From positions 3,914,001 through 3,978,000 of the forward strand of contig CP064980.1 of NCBI GenBank assembly GCA_016699535.1: a DNA stretch of 64,000 nucleotides, read 5' to 3'. The notes below the pieces were generated by a model. The model was given only the letters and a program-made list of their open reading frames with translations. It was not told where the DNA came from and did not search any database. Shown piece after piece: positions 1-9,943 of this stretch (the stretch's first letter is position 1; each line of letters opens with the position of its first letter). The DNA comes from Myxococcales bacterium (GTDB lineage Bacteria > Myxococcota_A > Polyangia > Polyangiales > GCA-016699535). The position numbers and the translations under genes were made by a program.

Positions 1-1181
1 AATGGCTAGTATCGGAAGGCGATTTTGTCGAAAAAGACCAAGCCTTGGTCGAGGTGCTTACCGACAAGGCCGATAGCGAGCTTCCTGCCCCTGCTTCAGG
101 CGTCGTTGTGAAAATCAACGCCCAGGAAGGCGATACCGTTGCCGTGGGCGATGCGCTCTGCGAAATCGACGAAAACGCCAAAGGAAACGGTGCAAAGCCC
201 GCGGAAAAAGACCGCAAAGAAACACCTCCTCCTCCATCCAAAGAGCAAAGCAGCTCGGCTTCCTCGGCTCAGGCCAAAGCGAAAACCACTAGCTCGAGCA
301 TCAGCGATGGGCCAGTGAGCGCGTCACCAGCGGTGCGCAAAGCAGCACGTGAAGAAGGTATTGATCTAAGTTCGGTCCAAAACAAGGACGCAGCCGAGCG
401 AGCCAAAGCCCTCAGCGGTCAAGGCGCAGGCAGCGGTGGTTTATACATACCCGAATTCAAACTACCGCCGTACATTGAGCGCCCTGGCGATGAGATTATC
501 AAGTTCTCACGCCGCAGACGCATCATTGCCGATCACATGCTTTATTCCAAGCATGTCGCTCCGCAAGTTGTCACTTTTGCCGAAGTCGACATGCACGCCA
601 CCACGAAACTGCGCACGGAACACAAAGGCAAGCTGAAAAGCGAGGGCATTAACTTAACCTTCCTAGCTTTCGTAACAGCAGCGACCGCACGCGCCCTCAG
701 CGAAAACCGCGCGCTCAACTCGCGTGTCTTAGACGATGCCTATGTCATACTGCGTGATATCAATCTCGGCATTGCCGTGGATACGCCCGAGGGCCTTGTC
801 GTGCCGGTGATCAAAAACGCCGACACCCTTTCCATTCGCGGTCTAGCCAAGGCGATTGATGAACTGGCCGAGAAAAGCCGCGATGGCAAACTCGCACCGG
901 ATGACTTAGCAGGGAAAACCTTCACTATTTCTAACCCTGGCCGCAAAGGCAACCTGGTCGGCGGCGCCATCATCTCTCAGCCCAACGTCGGCATCTTGCG
1001 CATCGGTGAAATCAAAAAGCGTGTGGTCGTCGTCGAAAAAGACGGAGAAGACTTCATGGCCATCCATCCTGTAATGCAAATGGCCCTCACCTACGATCAC
1101 CGGGTGGTCGACGGCGTCGCCGCCAACGGCTTCTTACACCGCATCCACGAAATCCTCGAGCAAGCAGACTTCGAGCTTTAG
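1..1181 (+). CDS. 2-oxo acid dehydrogenase E2 component, dihydrolipoamide acyltransferase (5' end outside window)
   Basis: E2 acyltransferase core of a pyruvate, 2-oxoglutarate or branched-chain dehydrogenase complex; it transfers the acyl group from lipoamide to CoA in the cytoplasm. The frame is open from base 3 to the window edge, so the start is missing. The first 55 or so residues are the end of a lipoyl domain, with the lipoylated Lys in LTDKA (codon 66-68). A Pro/Ser/Ala-rich linker follows, then a peripheral E3-binding segment (SPAVRKAAREEGIDL), another linker and the catalytic domain. The C-terminal motif DHRVVDG carries the catalytic His and Asp. Substrate specificity cannot be told from this part alone, so no gene symbol is given. 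It ends in front of a strong hairpin shared with the converging gene. Confidence 0.93.
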   Translation, partial: WLVSEGDFVEKDQALVEVLTDKADSELPAPASGVVVKINAQEGDTVAVGDALCEIDENAKGNGAKPAEKDRKETPPPPSKEQSSSASSAQAKAKTTSSSISDGPVSASPAVRKAAREEGIDLSSVQNKDAAERAKALSGQGAGSGGLYIPEFKLPPYIERPGDEIIKFSRRRRIIADHMLYSKHVAPQVVTFAEVDMHATTKLRTEHKGKLKSEGINLTFLAFVTAATARALSENRALNSRVLDDAYVILRDINLGIAVDTPEGLVVPVIKNADTLSIRGLAKAIDELAEKSRDGKLAPDDLAGKTFTISNPGRKGNLVGGAIISQPNVGILRIGEIKKRVVVVEKDGEDFMAIHPVMQMALTYDHRVVDGVAANGFLHRIHEILEQADFEL

Positions 1182-1190
1182 AAAAAGCCA

Positions 1191-1226
1191 CGAATTCAAA
1201 GGTGTTGTGCACGTCCTTTGAATTCG
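1191..1226 (-). terminator. Hairpin terminator between converging genes
   Basis: A perfect 12-bp inverted repeat (CGAATTCAAAGG, 12-nt loop, CCTTTGAATTCG). On the minus strand it is followed by TGGCTTTTTC, which suits termination of the leftward lipoprotein operon. On the plus strand there is no T-tract, so it may only act as an mRNA 3' stabiliser for the E2 gene. Confidence 0.65.
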
Positions 1227-1242
1227 CAAGCCTGACTACCGA

Positions 1243-2691
1243 TTAGGGAATCGCAGGCTCGTGCTGCAATACCACAAAGTCACCATCACTCGCTGCATCA
1301 ACAAATGCATAGTTCATGCTCTCAAGGGAGCTTACGCTATACTCGATAAACGAAGCGGTCCCACCACCACCACCTGGTGTATCGCAATCCAGTTCCGTGC
1401 CAGCAGTACAACTGCTGCTTCGCAAATAAAGACTTGGCGAAAAATTACCAGTCACGTCATTGGCGTAAAGAACACCCAAACCCGTTCCGGCACTTGAACC
1501 CGGTGAAAAACGCGAAACAACTTCGGTTCCAGTACTTCCGCAACTACCCGTTTGGTTGTTATCCGCACCAGCCTGAGTATAGAGCAAACCGCCGGCGCTG
1601 ATATCAATGATGCTATTATCGTTGCCACACACTGTCCCGGTGGCTGTGCGAGCGGTCACAGTAAGTTCATAGTCTCCGCTAACTGAACTGTTAAAGCCCT
1701 TGACCAGGATATACAAGGTTCGTGTGGTTTCGGGCGATATCGGCCCAAAAGCCCGAAGGAAAATCCTCGAATCGGAGTAGCCTGTTTGACCGTACACGAT
1801 ATCATCGTGACACACGCCAAAGTCACCAGCAGCAGTGCTGCATATTGGATCATCAAGAATTGCAAGCGCGATGTCCAAGTCCGGATCCGTCACGCCTTGA
1901 GCGTGAATTTCCAGATCAGCCGTGCCTGTAACGTGCAAAACATAAATAACATCGGCGCCATTTCCATCCTCAGTGCAATTAAGACCAAGATAACTGTTCG
2001 TCAACTGACCGTACTCGTTACCGTAAGCCGAATTTAGATCCCCCTGGTGCGTGAAGCTGCCGCTTTGGAGCACGACGGGAATCGGATTGCTGCAATCATG
2101 TCCTTCGCAAACCAGGCCGCTTGTTGTGGTCTCATCGTTGCTGCCATCGCAGTTGTTATCGAGGCCATCACAAATGTCTTTGGCTTCTGGGTTGATGAGC
2201 GCACCATCGTTGGCGGGGTTATCTTCGCAGTCATCGGCAAGTGGATCGAGTCCTGAGCAGTCGGTGCTGCCGGCGGTTTCGATGTAATGACCATCGCCAT
2301 CTTCGTCGCGCAAAGTATAGATGCATTCGGTGCCTGTGTCGTTACAGTAGCCCGCAGTATTGCAGTCATAGCAGCTGTTGCCGGGGCAGTTCGGAGGCGT
2401 TGAGCAATCCAAATCACAATCGGGCACGCAGCCATCGCCACCGGATGCTGGTACGCAGATAAAGCCTGCATCACACAAATTATTATTGGCAGTGTTTTGG
2501 CACTGGCCATCCACACAAACATCATCGGTGCATGCGATGCCATCGTCGCAATCGGTATCGCAGGTCCCGGTGCCTGTATCGCCAGTATCGGCGCCCGCAT
2601 CGAGGTGATCATCAAAGCGACTCCCATCCGCATCAATAATCGCACTGCAGCCCATCAACAACACCAAAGCTAATAAGATATAATATCGCAT
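1243..2691 (-). CDS. Cys-rich lipoprotein with putative metal-binding motif (MopE-like)
   Basis: Predicted surface or outer-membrane lipoprotein of 482 aa. A short hydrophobic leader ends in the lipobox LMGC (Cys15). Residues about 40-130 are packed with Cys and Asp, in CDTDCDDGIACTDDVC-type repeats of the kind found in myxobacterial Cys-rich secreted proteins. Residues about 130-190 contain the DEDGDGHY and GLDNNCDGSNDE segments typical of the 'putative metal-binding motif' (MopE) family, which probably bind calcium or copper. The C-terminal 280 residues look like a beta-rich secreted domain without a recognised family. The start lies one base after the stop of the TPR/PEGA gene upstream (TAG-T-ATG), so the two are cotranscribed. 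The exact function is unknown. Confidence 0.8.
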   Translation of the reverse strand: MRYYILLALVLLMGCSAIIDADGSRFDDHLDAGADTGDTGTGTCDTDCDDGIACTDDVCVDGQCQNTANNNLCDAGFICVPASGGDGCVPDCDLDCSTPPNCPGNSCYDCNTAGYCNDTGTECIYTLRDEDGDGHYIETAGSTDCSGLDPLADDCEDNPANDGALINPEAKDICDGLDNNCDGSNDETTTSGLVCEGHDCSNPIPVVLQSGSFTHQGDLNSAYGNEYGQLTNSYLGLNCTEDGNGADVIYVLHVTGTADLEIHAQGVTDPDLDIALAILDDPICSTAAGDFGVCHDDIVYGQTGYSDSRIFLRAFGPISPETTRTLYILVKGFNSSVSGDYELTVTARTATGTVCGNDNSIIDISAGGLLYTQAGADNNQTGSCGSTGTEVVSRFSPGSSAGTGLGVLYANDVTGNFSPSLYLRSSSCTAGTELDCDTPGGGGGTASFIEYSVSSLESMNYAFVDAASDGDFVVLQHEPAIP

Positions 2692-2692
2692 A

Positions 2693-3733
2693 CTAAAAAC
2701 TCCCCTTAAGTACGAAGCCTGCTTCCCTCGGACTGACGTAAGGCGCAGCGGCTAGCTTTGCTTGCTCTTCGCTGGAAGGCGCGCTGTCCTCTTTTTCGCC
2801 GCTCCCGGAAAAGAGCAAAAAGGTGGTCACTCCTGCGCCAATCAAGGTTCCGACAAGCAAAACGTCGGAGACCGTTGCAAAAGTATTGGCCCGATCAGCT
2901 GCATCACGCCCATCGGCGGCTGCTTGCTCGCGCTCTCGATTACTAAGACTGGTGTCACGCGATTGCAAAAGCTTGTCTTCAAATTCATTGTCAGCGCTCA
3001 CTGCGACAAGTCCGGTAACAATCGTGCCGGCCAAAAGAGCAAGGGTTACGCCTCCTGAAATGAGCACTGGGGTCGTAAGCTCTAAACTGCCGGAACTTCC
3101 TTCCGACTCGTCGGTCCGCAAAGCATCTTCGCTGCCATCAAGATCGGTCTCTGCAGAGCCCTGCTGCAAGGCCACGACAACATCGGTGCTCTGTCCGCCC
3201 TGCACAGCTATCTCACGACGCTCTGGGGTGTATCCCTCAGCACCCACCTCCAGCACGTAGTTACCTTCTTTTAGCTGAACGCCACCACTTGAAGAAGGCA
3301 CCACCGCTTGTCCGTCCACTTTAACCATGGCACCAGGCGGCGATAACCGGAGCATCAAGGTCCCGATGCTCTTGCGAATATTTTTTATGGTGGCTTGAAG
3401 TTTTTTACGATCGCGAGCAGAAGCGTCACTGCCTGCTTAATAGAGATAGGCTTCGTAGTTTTCGACTGCCTTAACTGGATTGCCTAACTGCTCGTAGCAA
3501 CTGGCGATATTCAGCCGCACCGCATGATGAGGCTTGAGATTGTAAGCTTCTTGAAATGAAATTAAAGCACGGTCGTAGTTCCGAGCCTCAAACTGCCTGA
3601 CGCCTTCTTTAAAGGCTGCTCTGGCCTGCGCCTGGACGTCGCTTTGAGCTTCCGCGCTCGCGCCTAAACCGCTCCATAAAGCCAATGAAAGCACGCCAAT
3701 TGAAAAGCTAAGTGAACGCAAGCAATTAACCAT
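2693..3733 (-). pseudogene. TPR plus PEGA-domain secreted protein, split by an in-frame stop
   Basis: Reads as one 346-codon gene interrupted by TAA at 3437-3439. The first 98 codons give a signal peptide (cleavage near ASAEAQ) and a TPR unit (RAAFKEGVRQFEARNYDRAL and following), ending at ENYEAYLY. The same frame continues after the stop with AGSDASARDRKKL into a PEGA domain (PPGAMVKVDGQAV to YTPERREIAVQGG), a linker, a TM helix near residues 215-240 of the whole, a charged coil and a second hydrophobic segment. This TPR-then-PEGA order is standard in myxobacterial periplasmic proteins. A single G-to-T change (GAA to TAA) explains the stop. The start at 3733 has an AAAGGAG box 7 nt upstream. 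An internal ATG at 3358 could start a PEGA-only product. Confidence 0.75.
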
Positions 3734-3919
3734 AAGACAGCTCCTTTAAACCTAGCACGTTTGAGAGGTATGCAAGTTTATTTGTCAGGAAACTAGCACC
3801 AATCGAGCAAAAAATCCCAAAAACAAGTCCATGTCACCGGTGTTGCTACACCTGGCTTTCTTGATGCATGTTATGCTGCGAGCAATGCAAACAGGCAATA
3901 TCCTACTTTTCCCTACATC

Positions 3920-5683
3920 ATGACTTACACCGTTCTAGCGCGCAAGTACCGTCCACAGAGTTTCGAGGACTTGATAGGCCAGGAGCACGTCTCTCGTACC
4001 CTGAGCAACGCCCTTTCAAGCGATCGGGTGGCTCATGCCTTTTTGTTCACTGGCGTGCGCGGGGTCGGTAAGACCTCAACGGCACGCATCCTAGCCAAAG
4101 CCTTGAACTGCGAAAAAGGCCCCAGCCCTCAGCCTTGTGGCCAGTGTGACCCCTGCAAGGAAATCACTACCGGCCATGACATGGATGTGATTGAGATTGA
4201 CGGCGCCTCAAACAACAGTGTCGAAGACATTCGGCGCCTGCAGGAGACCTTGCCTTTTGCACCTGCTCGCGATCGCTTCAAAGTTCTTATCGTCGATGAA
4301 GTCCATATGCTTTCCACGAGTGCATTTAACGCCTTGCTCAAAACGCTGGAAGAGCCGCCCGACCATGTGAAGTTTATTTTGGCTACAACTGAAAGCCACA
4401 AGGTCCCAATCACTATCCGGTCGCGCTGTCAGCGCTACGACTACAAACTGATCTCGATGAGCGCAATGGCCAAGCGCCTTCATGAGATTTTTACACTGGA
4501 AAAAATTGCAGCCGACGAAGAAACGGTCTCTTTGGTTGCGCGTGAAGCTGCAGGCTCCATGCGGGACGCTTTAACCTTGCTCGATCAAGTTGTCGCGTTT
4601 GGCGGCACAACGCTTAAACATGACGACATCGCCCGGATGTTGGGAGTAGCCGATCGCAGTGCCGTATTTGATATTGTCGAATCACTGTTAACCCGACAAA
4701 GCTCAACCTTACTTGAAAGCGTCCATCAATGCTTGGAACAAGGGCTTGATCTGCGTCATCTGCTGCAACAGATGTTGAACTTGATGAGAGATTTGGTTGT
4801 CCTGAAAACAATGGGCAAACAAAGCTCGTTGGCAGACTTCACTGAAACAGAAGCGCAGCACGCAGAAGAATTTCTTGCGACAATCAGCAGCGATGAGCTT
4901 CAACGCAGCTACAGCATGCTCTCAAAGCTGTGTGATGAACTTGCCCATTCCTTTTCACTTCAGATGGACTTTGAGATGGGCCTTTTGCGCATCGCAAGCA
5001 GCCCTGCCCTTATCGACCTTGGCAAATTACTTAGCCTTGAGAAAGGAAGCTCCGGTCCGCCCTTGGCTGTGCCAAAGCAAAGTTCTCATCAGCCACCGAA
5101 TCCAGCGCCTAGAGCGATCTCAACCCAGGGCAGCAAAACAAGCCCTAAGTCCCAGGACGCAAAAAGCACTGCCGCTGCTGCGGCCACAGCCTCGGTATCC
5201 ACAGCAAGTCCTGAGTCTCAGCTAGCGCACACCACACCAGCCGTAGCCTCGGCGCCCGCCGAAAACGTGGATCTGCTCTGGCAGAGAGTCGTACAACAAT
5301 TGCAGCACAGCCGACCCGCGTTGGCTGCTATTCTGGAATACGGAATACCCATCGAGCTCAATTCCACCGTCATGGTGATTGATTTTGAAAAGCACCCGTT
5401 TTATGCCAAGCAAGCCCAGAGTCGCGAAGCACTCGATGCATTAGCCAAAGCCTTCGCCTCGGTGCTCAATCAGCCCGACTTTAACCCCAAACATATCAAA
5501 ATCACCGAAGGTGGCGGGAGCCATGGACAAAAGCTCCCTCTCATAAAAGAAAAGGCTATCAAGCTCGCTCAGGAACAAACGGCCACAAAAAAACGTGCCT
5601 TAGAGCACCCCATCGTGCGCGAAGCCATGGAAGTTTTCCCCGAAAACGCAGAAAAAATTGATGTCGTCACAGACGTCGATTAG
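3920..5683 (+). CDS. dnaX: DNA polymerase III subunit gamma/tau
   Basis: Clamp-loader ATPase that loads the sliding clamp at the replication fork. The N-terminus (TYTVLARKYRPQSFEDLIGQEHV) is the family signature. A Walker A motif (GVRGVGKTS) lies near residue 40, a four-Cys zinc module at about 64-79 (NCEKGPSPQPCGQCDPC), Walker B at DEVHML and sensor 1 at TTESHKVPITIRSRC. The third domain follows to about residue 370. A Pro/Ser/Ala-rich linker (about 375-440) leads to a tau-like C-terminal domain, so the 587-aa product is a long tau form. I did not find an obvious programmed frameshift site for a short gamma. recR follows after 11 bases, but the ybaB/ebfC gene that often lies between them is absent. 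Confidence 0.97.
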   Translation: MTYTVLARKYRPQSFEDLIGQEHVSRTLSNALSSDRVAHAFLFTGVRGVGKTSTARILAKALNCEKGPSPQPCGQCDPCKEITTGHDMDVIEIDGASNNSVEDIRRLQETLPFAPARDRFKVLIVDEVHMLSTSAFNALLKTLEEPPDHVKFILATTESHKVPITIRSRCQRYDYKLISMSAMAKRLHEIFTLEKIAADEETVSLVAREAAGSMRDALTLLDQVVAFGGTTLKHDDIARMLGVADRSAVFDIVESLLTRQSSTLLESVHQCLEQGLDLRHLLQQMLNLMRDLVVLKTMGKQSSLADFTETEAQHAEEFLATISSDELQRSYSMLSKLCDELAHSFSLQMDFEMGLLRIASSPALIDLGKLLSLEKGSSGPPLAVPKQSSHQPPNPAPRAISTQGSKTSPKSQDAKSTAAAAATASVSTASPESQLAHTTPAVASAPAENVDLLWQRVVQQLQHSRPALAAILEYGIPIELNSTVMVIDFEKHPFYAKQAQSREALDALAKAFASVLNQPDFNPKHIKITEGGGSHGQKLPLIKEKAIKLAQEQTATKKRALEHPIVREAMEVFPENAEKIDVVTDVD

Positions 5684-5694
5684 ATTGTGACGAC

Positions 5695-6309
5695 GTGTCT
5701 GATTTTCCATCGAGCTCTGATTTAGATCCCATAGGCAGCCTCATCAAGCTGCTCAATCGTTTGCCAGGTGTGGGTGAACGCAGCGCAACACGTCTTGCTT
5801 TTTTCCTCTTGTCACAAGACAGAAACTACGCCCAAGCCCTAGCCCATCGATTAGCTGAACTTCATGACCGCGTTCACAAGTGCATCGAATGCAACAACTA
5901 CGGGAGTGAATCGCGTTGTAGTATTTGCAACGATGAGCGTCGCGACAAGACCATACTCTGCGTCGTAGCCAACGTACAAGATCTTATCGCAGTCGAACGC
6001 ACAGCATCGTATCGAGGCATCTACCATGTGCTTCACAAGCTTCTCTCACCGCTCGACGGCGTGCATCCAGATGATTTGCATGTTGAGCAGCTAAAGCGGC
6101 GCATCGAAACACTGCAAATAAAAGAGATTATCGTAGCCACCCCACTTAGCGTAGAAGGCGAAGCAACCGCTCTGTTCTTGGCGCAGACTCTTCGGGGAAG
6201 TGGATGCCATGTCTCGCGCATCGCAAGCGGCCTTCCCCATGGTGGTGAACTCGAATTTACGGATCAGATTACATTGAATCATGCTTTCGAAGGACGAAAA
6301 GCACTGTGA
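5695..6309 (+). CDS. recR: Recombination mediator RecR
   Basis: RecFOR-pathway protein that helps load RecA on gapped DNA. At 204 aa it has the family's usual length. A helix-hairpin-helix lies at LIKLLNRLPGVGERSATRLAF, a four-Cys zinc finger at about residues 60-75 (CIECNNYGSESRCSIC), and a Toprim domain begins at CVVANVQDLIAVERT and runs through EIIVATPLSVEGEAT. The start is GTG, placed 11 bases after the dnaX stop, so the pair form an operon. Confidence 0.96.
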   Translation: MSDFPSSSDLDPIGSLIKLLNRLPGVGERSATRLAFFLLSQDRNYAQALAHRLAELHDRVHKCIECNNYGSESRCSICNDERRDKTILCVVANVQDLIAVERTASYRGIYHVLHKLLSPLDGVHPDDLHVEQLKRRIETLQIKEIIVATPLSVEGEATALFLAQTLRGSGCHVSRIASGLPHGGELEFTDQITLNHAFEGRKAL

Positions 6310-6333
6310 TGTCTTTTGTCAAAGGAGCCACGA

Positions 6334-8281
6334 TTGGATCACGGTAACAAAAAGAAGTGGCGTTCCAATCTTTCTTTAGCCCATTGGTTTTCTCAGGAAA
6401 GCCGCATCCAGCACTCTGAATTACTCATCGCAATTTTCGTCGTACTGATCGTTGCGATGATGATTGTACCACTACCAACGCACGCCCTTGACTTACTCAT
6501 CGTTACCAATCTGGCTTTTGCAATTGTACTACTGCTTGCCGCAACACAGGCCTCTGAAGCCTTAGCTCTCGCGTCTTTTCCGACCATTCTTTTGCTAAGC
6601 ACGCTCTATCGACTGGGTCTTAACATTTCATCCACCCGGCTAATTTTACTCCAAGCGGATGCCGGCCAGGTCATTCAAAGTTTTGGAAGCTTTGTTGTGC
6701 GCGGAAACTACGTGGTCGGTGCTATCGTTTTTTTGATTTTGACCATTGTTCAATATCTCGTGATTGCCAAGGGTGCTGAGCGCGTGGCCGAGGTCGGAGC
6801 TCGTTTTGTGCTCGACTCGATGCCTGGAAAGCAAATGGCGATTGACTCCGATATGCGGGCACACGCCATTGACTTTCGACAAGCGTCATCGCGCCGCAAA
6901 ACTTTGGAGCGTGAAAATCAATTTTATGGCGCGATGGACGGCGCCATGAAGTTCGTCAAAGGCGATGCGATTGCAGGGATTATCATTACCTTGATCAACA
7001 TCCTTGGAGGCGTCACGGTTGGCATCACACAGATGAACTTTAGCGCCACTGAAAGCCTTCAGGTTTTCGGCTTGCTCACTATCGGTGACGGCCTTGTCTC
7101 GCAGATACCTTCCCTTCTCATTTCAACGGCCGCAGCATTGATTGTCACCCGTGTTGCTTCCGAAGAACATCGCTCAGGACTGGCTGCAGAGATCGTACGA
7201 CAACTTGCCACAACGCCTCGTGTCTTCTGGATCACCGCGTTTTTGTTTGCTTTGTTTGCGTTAATCCCCGGTCTACCTTGGCTTCCCTTTTTGTTTTTTG
7301 CTTTGGTGCTGAGTGGCATCGCTTGGCTTATCCAGAGCAGTACCACAGGCGAACTATCGCGTAGCGCAGGATCAGTAGAGACTCCGGTGTATTGGCAGAG
7401 GGGAAGCGAAAGCAGTCCTATTCAAGTCGTGGTTGAGGCAAACTTGGCTGCACGGTGGCGCGCAACCAAGCTTGATGAATCACTACGCCTGGAATGCTCA
7501 ACGCTTCATTCCGATCTTTGTAAACGCTTTGCTTTTGATTTGCCGCCCATTGCTCTCAAATCCGAATCATCCACACAGGCCGATCTTGTGAAGATCAAGA
7601 TTGGTGGCACCAGTGTAAAGAGTTTCGTCGCCGAGCCCAACGACATACAGAGTCTTTGCCGACTTTTGAATATTTTATTGCAGCGCTATGCACATGAATG
7701 GCTCAGTCCTCGAGAAGTACAAGACACTCTATCAAGTATTCGCAACGACAATCCATCACTCATCCACGAAGTCGTGCCGGAAAAAATCAACCAAGGCATG
7801 CTTACTCGCGTATGCCAAGCGTTGATGCAAGAAGGAATTGGATTACAGAGCACAGAGACCGTGCTTAAAGCTTTGGTAGGTCGGGACACAAAAACTTTGG
7901 TTTTTGGACTACCTGGCTTTGTCGCGCCGCGCGCTAGCCCGAGAACTGTGCGCATTGATTACCGACCAAGATACCATGCTCGCACTATCGCTTGATCCTG
8001 TGATCAGTGACGCCCTACGAGATGGTCTTGCCAAAGAACAAGACAATGGGGCCAGTGCACTCGAACCAAGCCAGCGAAAAGACATTATTCTAGCACTGCA
8101 ACGCGCCATCGAGCAGCTGCCGGATTCACACACAGCAGTTATTCTCTGCCCTGCCGATGTCCGCCGAGCTTGTTGGATTCTAGCAAATACAAAGCAACTC
8201 GACATTCTGGTATTGGCATACGACGAAATTCCGCCCGAGATCCAAATATCCCACGCGGGGATGGTTCGCTTGTCTGCTTAG
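6334..8281 (+). CDS. Type III export-gate protein, SctV/FlhA family (frameshifted)
   Basis: Inner-membrane export gate of a flagellar or non-flagellar type III secretion system. About eight TM helices occupy residues 30-330. The FHIPEP signature is present (DSMPGKQMAIDSDMRAH), followed by ENQFYGAMDGAMKFVKGDAI. The cytoplasmic domain runs from about residue 350. The first frame ends at 7995, but the family's C-terminal part (RRALARELCALITDQDT to LAYDEIPPEIQIS) is in the next frame from about 7904. Removing one T from the T5 run at 7901-7905 joins them into a 648-aa protein of normal length. Start: TTG at 6334 has AAAGGAG 6 nt upstream, better than the TTG at 6316. No other type III or flagellar gene is in the window, so SctV and FlhA cannot be separated. 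Confidence 0.85.
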
Positions 8282-8521
8282 AGCATGGCCCGTCACGATA
8301 ACTCCAATTGAGGCGACCCGCGTAGGGTAAATAGTCCGCAGTCTTGGGATCCATGCTTGCATTGCGTATCGTTGTCCAAGACGCATGGGTGTTGCTTGGT
8401 TCTCCCTTGGTTGATTTGATTGGACTTTATCCACCGTGAACGACACGATCTTTTTGATCGTTACATGGGCATGCTTCTTGCTTTGCTAATCCAACAAGAT
8501 AAACCTTTGAAAGTCCATGTC

Positions 8522-9943
8522 ATGAAAAAAACTACCCTTCCTACCCAAGTGATTGCGTCGGTGCTTTTGCCCTTAGCGGCCTTTTGGGGTCCGGGCCTTA
8601 CAGCATGTTCCTTGAGCCCATCGAGCGACCTTGACGGAAGCGTCGATCTCAGCACGGCGCTGCCGGGCTTTACGGCGTATCCGATCGGAAGACCGGGCCA
8701 GAGCTGCGGCATGGAGGTTCTCGATAGGCTGGCTGTATCCCAGCAAAAAACGATTCCCGAGTACAGTATCGATGAGTGCGAGCAATACACGGGTACGGCT
8801 TTCCATGTTTGCAATACCTCGCGTATAGACGGCACGGACTACCACACCGGCTTTCACACTTATTGGGCGATGCAGGGCAAAGTCGATACCTTTGGTCTTC
8901 CCACGAGCACACCCTACTTAAAGGCGGGCTTGGTCGTTCAGGAGTTTGAAAAGGTTTGGCTAAGCTACGATCCAAGTGAGCAGAGCATCAACAAAATTGA
9001 TTGGAATTGTTTGACTGACAACAACGGGGCCTTTTCTTCCGATGCATCTGTAGAATTACCAAGTCTTGATGCGATGCTTGGCGGCTCGGTATTTTTGATG
9101 GCTACCATGTCTACTCCGGCCGGACAGGGTGCAATCCTGGCGTGCCTTTCGAGCGGACTGTGCATCGCGGGCGTTGCGATAGTAGCTGTCGTGACGATTG
9201 GAGCTATTAATTATTTTCGCATCGAACCCCGAGTCGGTGGATCAAGCGCTCTGACTTACACGGTCCCGGGCGTTGAAGGAGCCATTGTAGACGGCCCAGA
9301 TGGATTGGTTGTGGGCGGAACCGGCGGCGCGCTGGATGGGCTAGAGCTTCCTGATGATCCCGAAGCGGCTGCCGAAGCTATTGCCAGAGCAATTGAAAAG
9401 ATTGCAAAAGAGCAAGGTGCGGAGGTTGCGGCCCAAGCGCTTCGGGCCTTGCTCCAGAAGTTGCTTCAAGAAGCGTTGCGTTTGAATAAAGAAGCACTCG
9501 AGTCGGGTATGGGCCCGGACGGTCAGAGTTCAGCATTGCTGGCCCTACAACAGCTGATGTCGAACATCGCCCGTGCATTATCATCGAGTCTTATCGAGCT
9601 CCCGAACGAAGCTAAATGCGCTATCGCAGCAGTATTGCTTGAATTGAATGATTTATTTTTGATCGAGCTGGAAAACATGCTCATGAGATTTGTTGCACAA
9701 GATCAATTTGGTATCGACTCAACACGCCTTTCAATAGCGCAGTTAATTGATGCGCTTTTGACAGCGATGAACTGGGAAGTGCCACTAGGATATGACAAAA
9801 ATTTTGATGAGTTTATGGGTGCCTTGGAAACACATAACTCAAGTTACGCGGGAAACTTGTTCCCCTGGCAGTATTACGGGATGACTCTGGTCAACCTACA
9901 GGGAGCGGCTCAGCTTATGAAATTAAATACCGATTGCACGTAA
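8522..9943 (+). CDS. Lipoprotein of unknown function with helical C-terminal domain
   Basis: Probable 473-aa lipoprotein. MKKTTLPTQVIASVLLPLAA leads to the lipobox LTAC, which supports ATG 8522 over the upstream in-frame ATG at 8420. The N-terminal third contains four conserved-looking Cys and a segment HTYWAMQGKVDTFGLPTS that resembles LGFP-type wall-associated repeats; that is a guess. A hydrophobic stretch lies at about 9150-9210 (CIAGVAIVAVVTIGAINYF), then an Ala/Glu/Leu-rich helical region of about 170 residues. It is followed by a hairpin-rich intergenic region. I do not recognise the family. Confidence 0.65.
   Translation: MKKTTLPTQVIASVLLPLAAFWGPGLTACSLSPSSDLDGSVDLSTALPGFTAYPIGRPGQSCGMEVLDRLAVSQQKTIPEYSIDECEQYTGTAFHVCNTSRIDGTDYHTGFHTYWAMQGKVDTFGLPTSTPYLKAGLVVQEFEKVWLSYDPSEQSINKIDWNCLTDNNGAFSSDASVELPSLDAMLGGSVFLMATMSTPAGQGAILACLSSGLCIAGVAIVAVVTIGAINYFRIEPRVGGSSALTYTVPGVEGAIVDGPDGLVVGGTGGALDGLELPDDPEAAAEAIARAIEKIAKEQGAEVAAQALRALLQKLLQEALRLNKEALESGMGPDGQSSALLALQQLMSNIARALSSSLIELPNEAKCAIAAVLLELNDLFLIELENMLMRFVAQDQFGIDSTRLSIAQLIDALLTAMNWEVPLGYDKNFDEFMGALETHNSSYAGNLFPWQYYGMTLVNLQGAAQLMKLNTDCT

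Noticed and set aside
2034..2645. 203-codon open frame overlapping the Cys-rich lipoprotein gene in another frame
   Set aside because: It mirrors the repeated Asp/Cys codons of the real gene and has no leader or known domain.
3920..5683. Programmed frameshift in dnaX for a short gamma subunit
   Set aside because: I did not find an A-rich slippery run followed by a clear stem-loop near the expected position.
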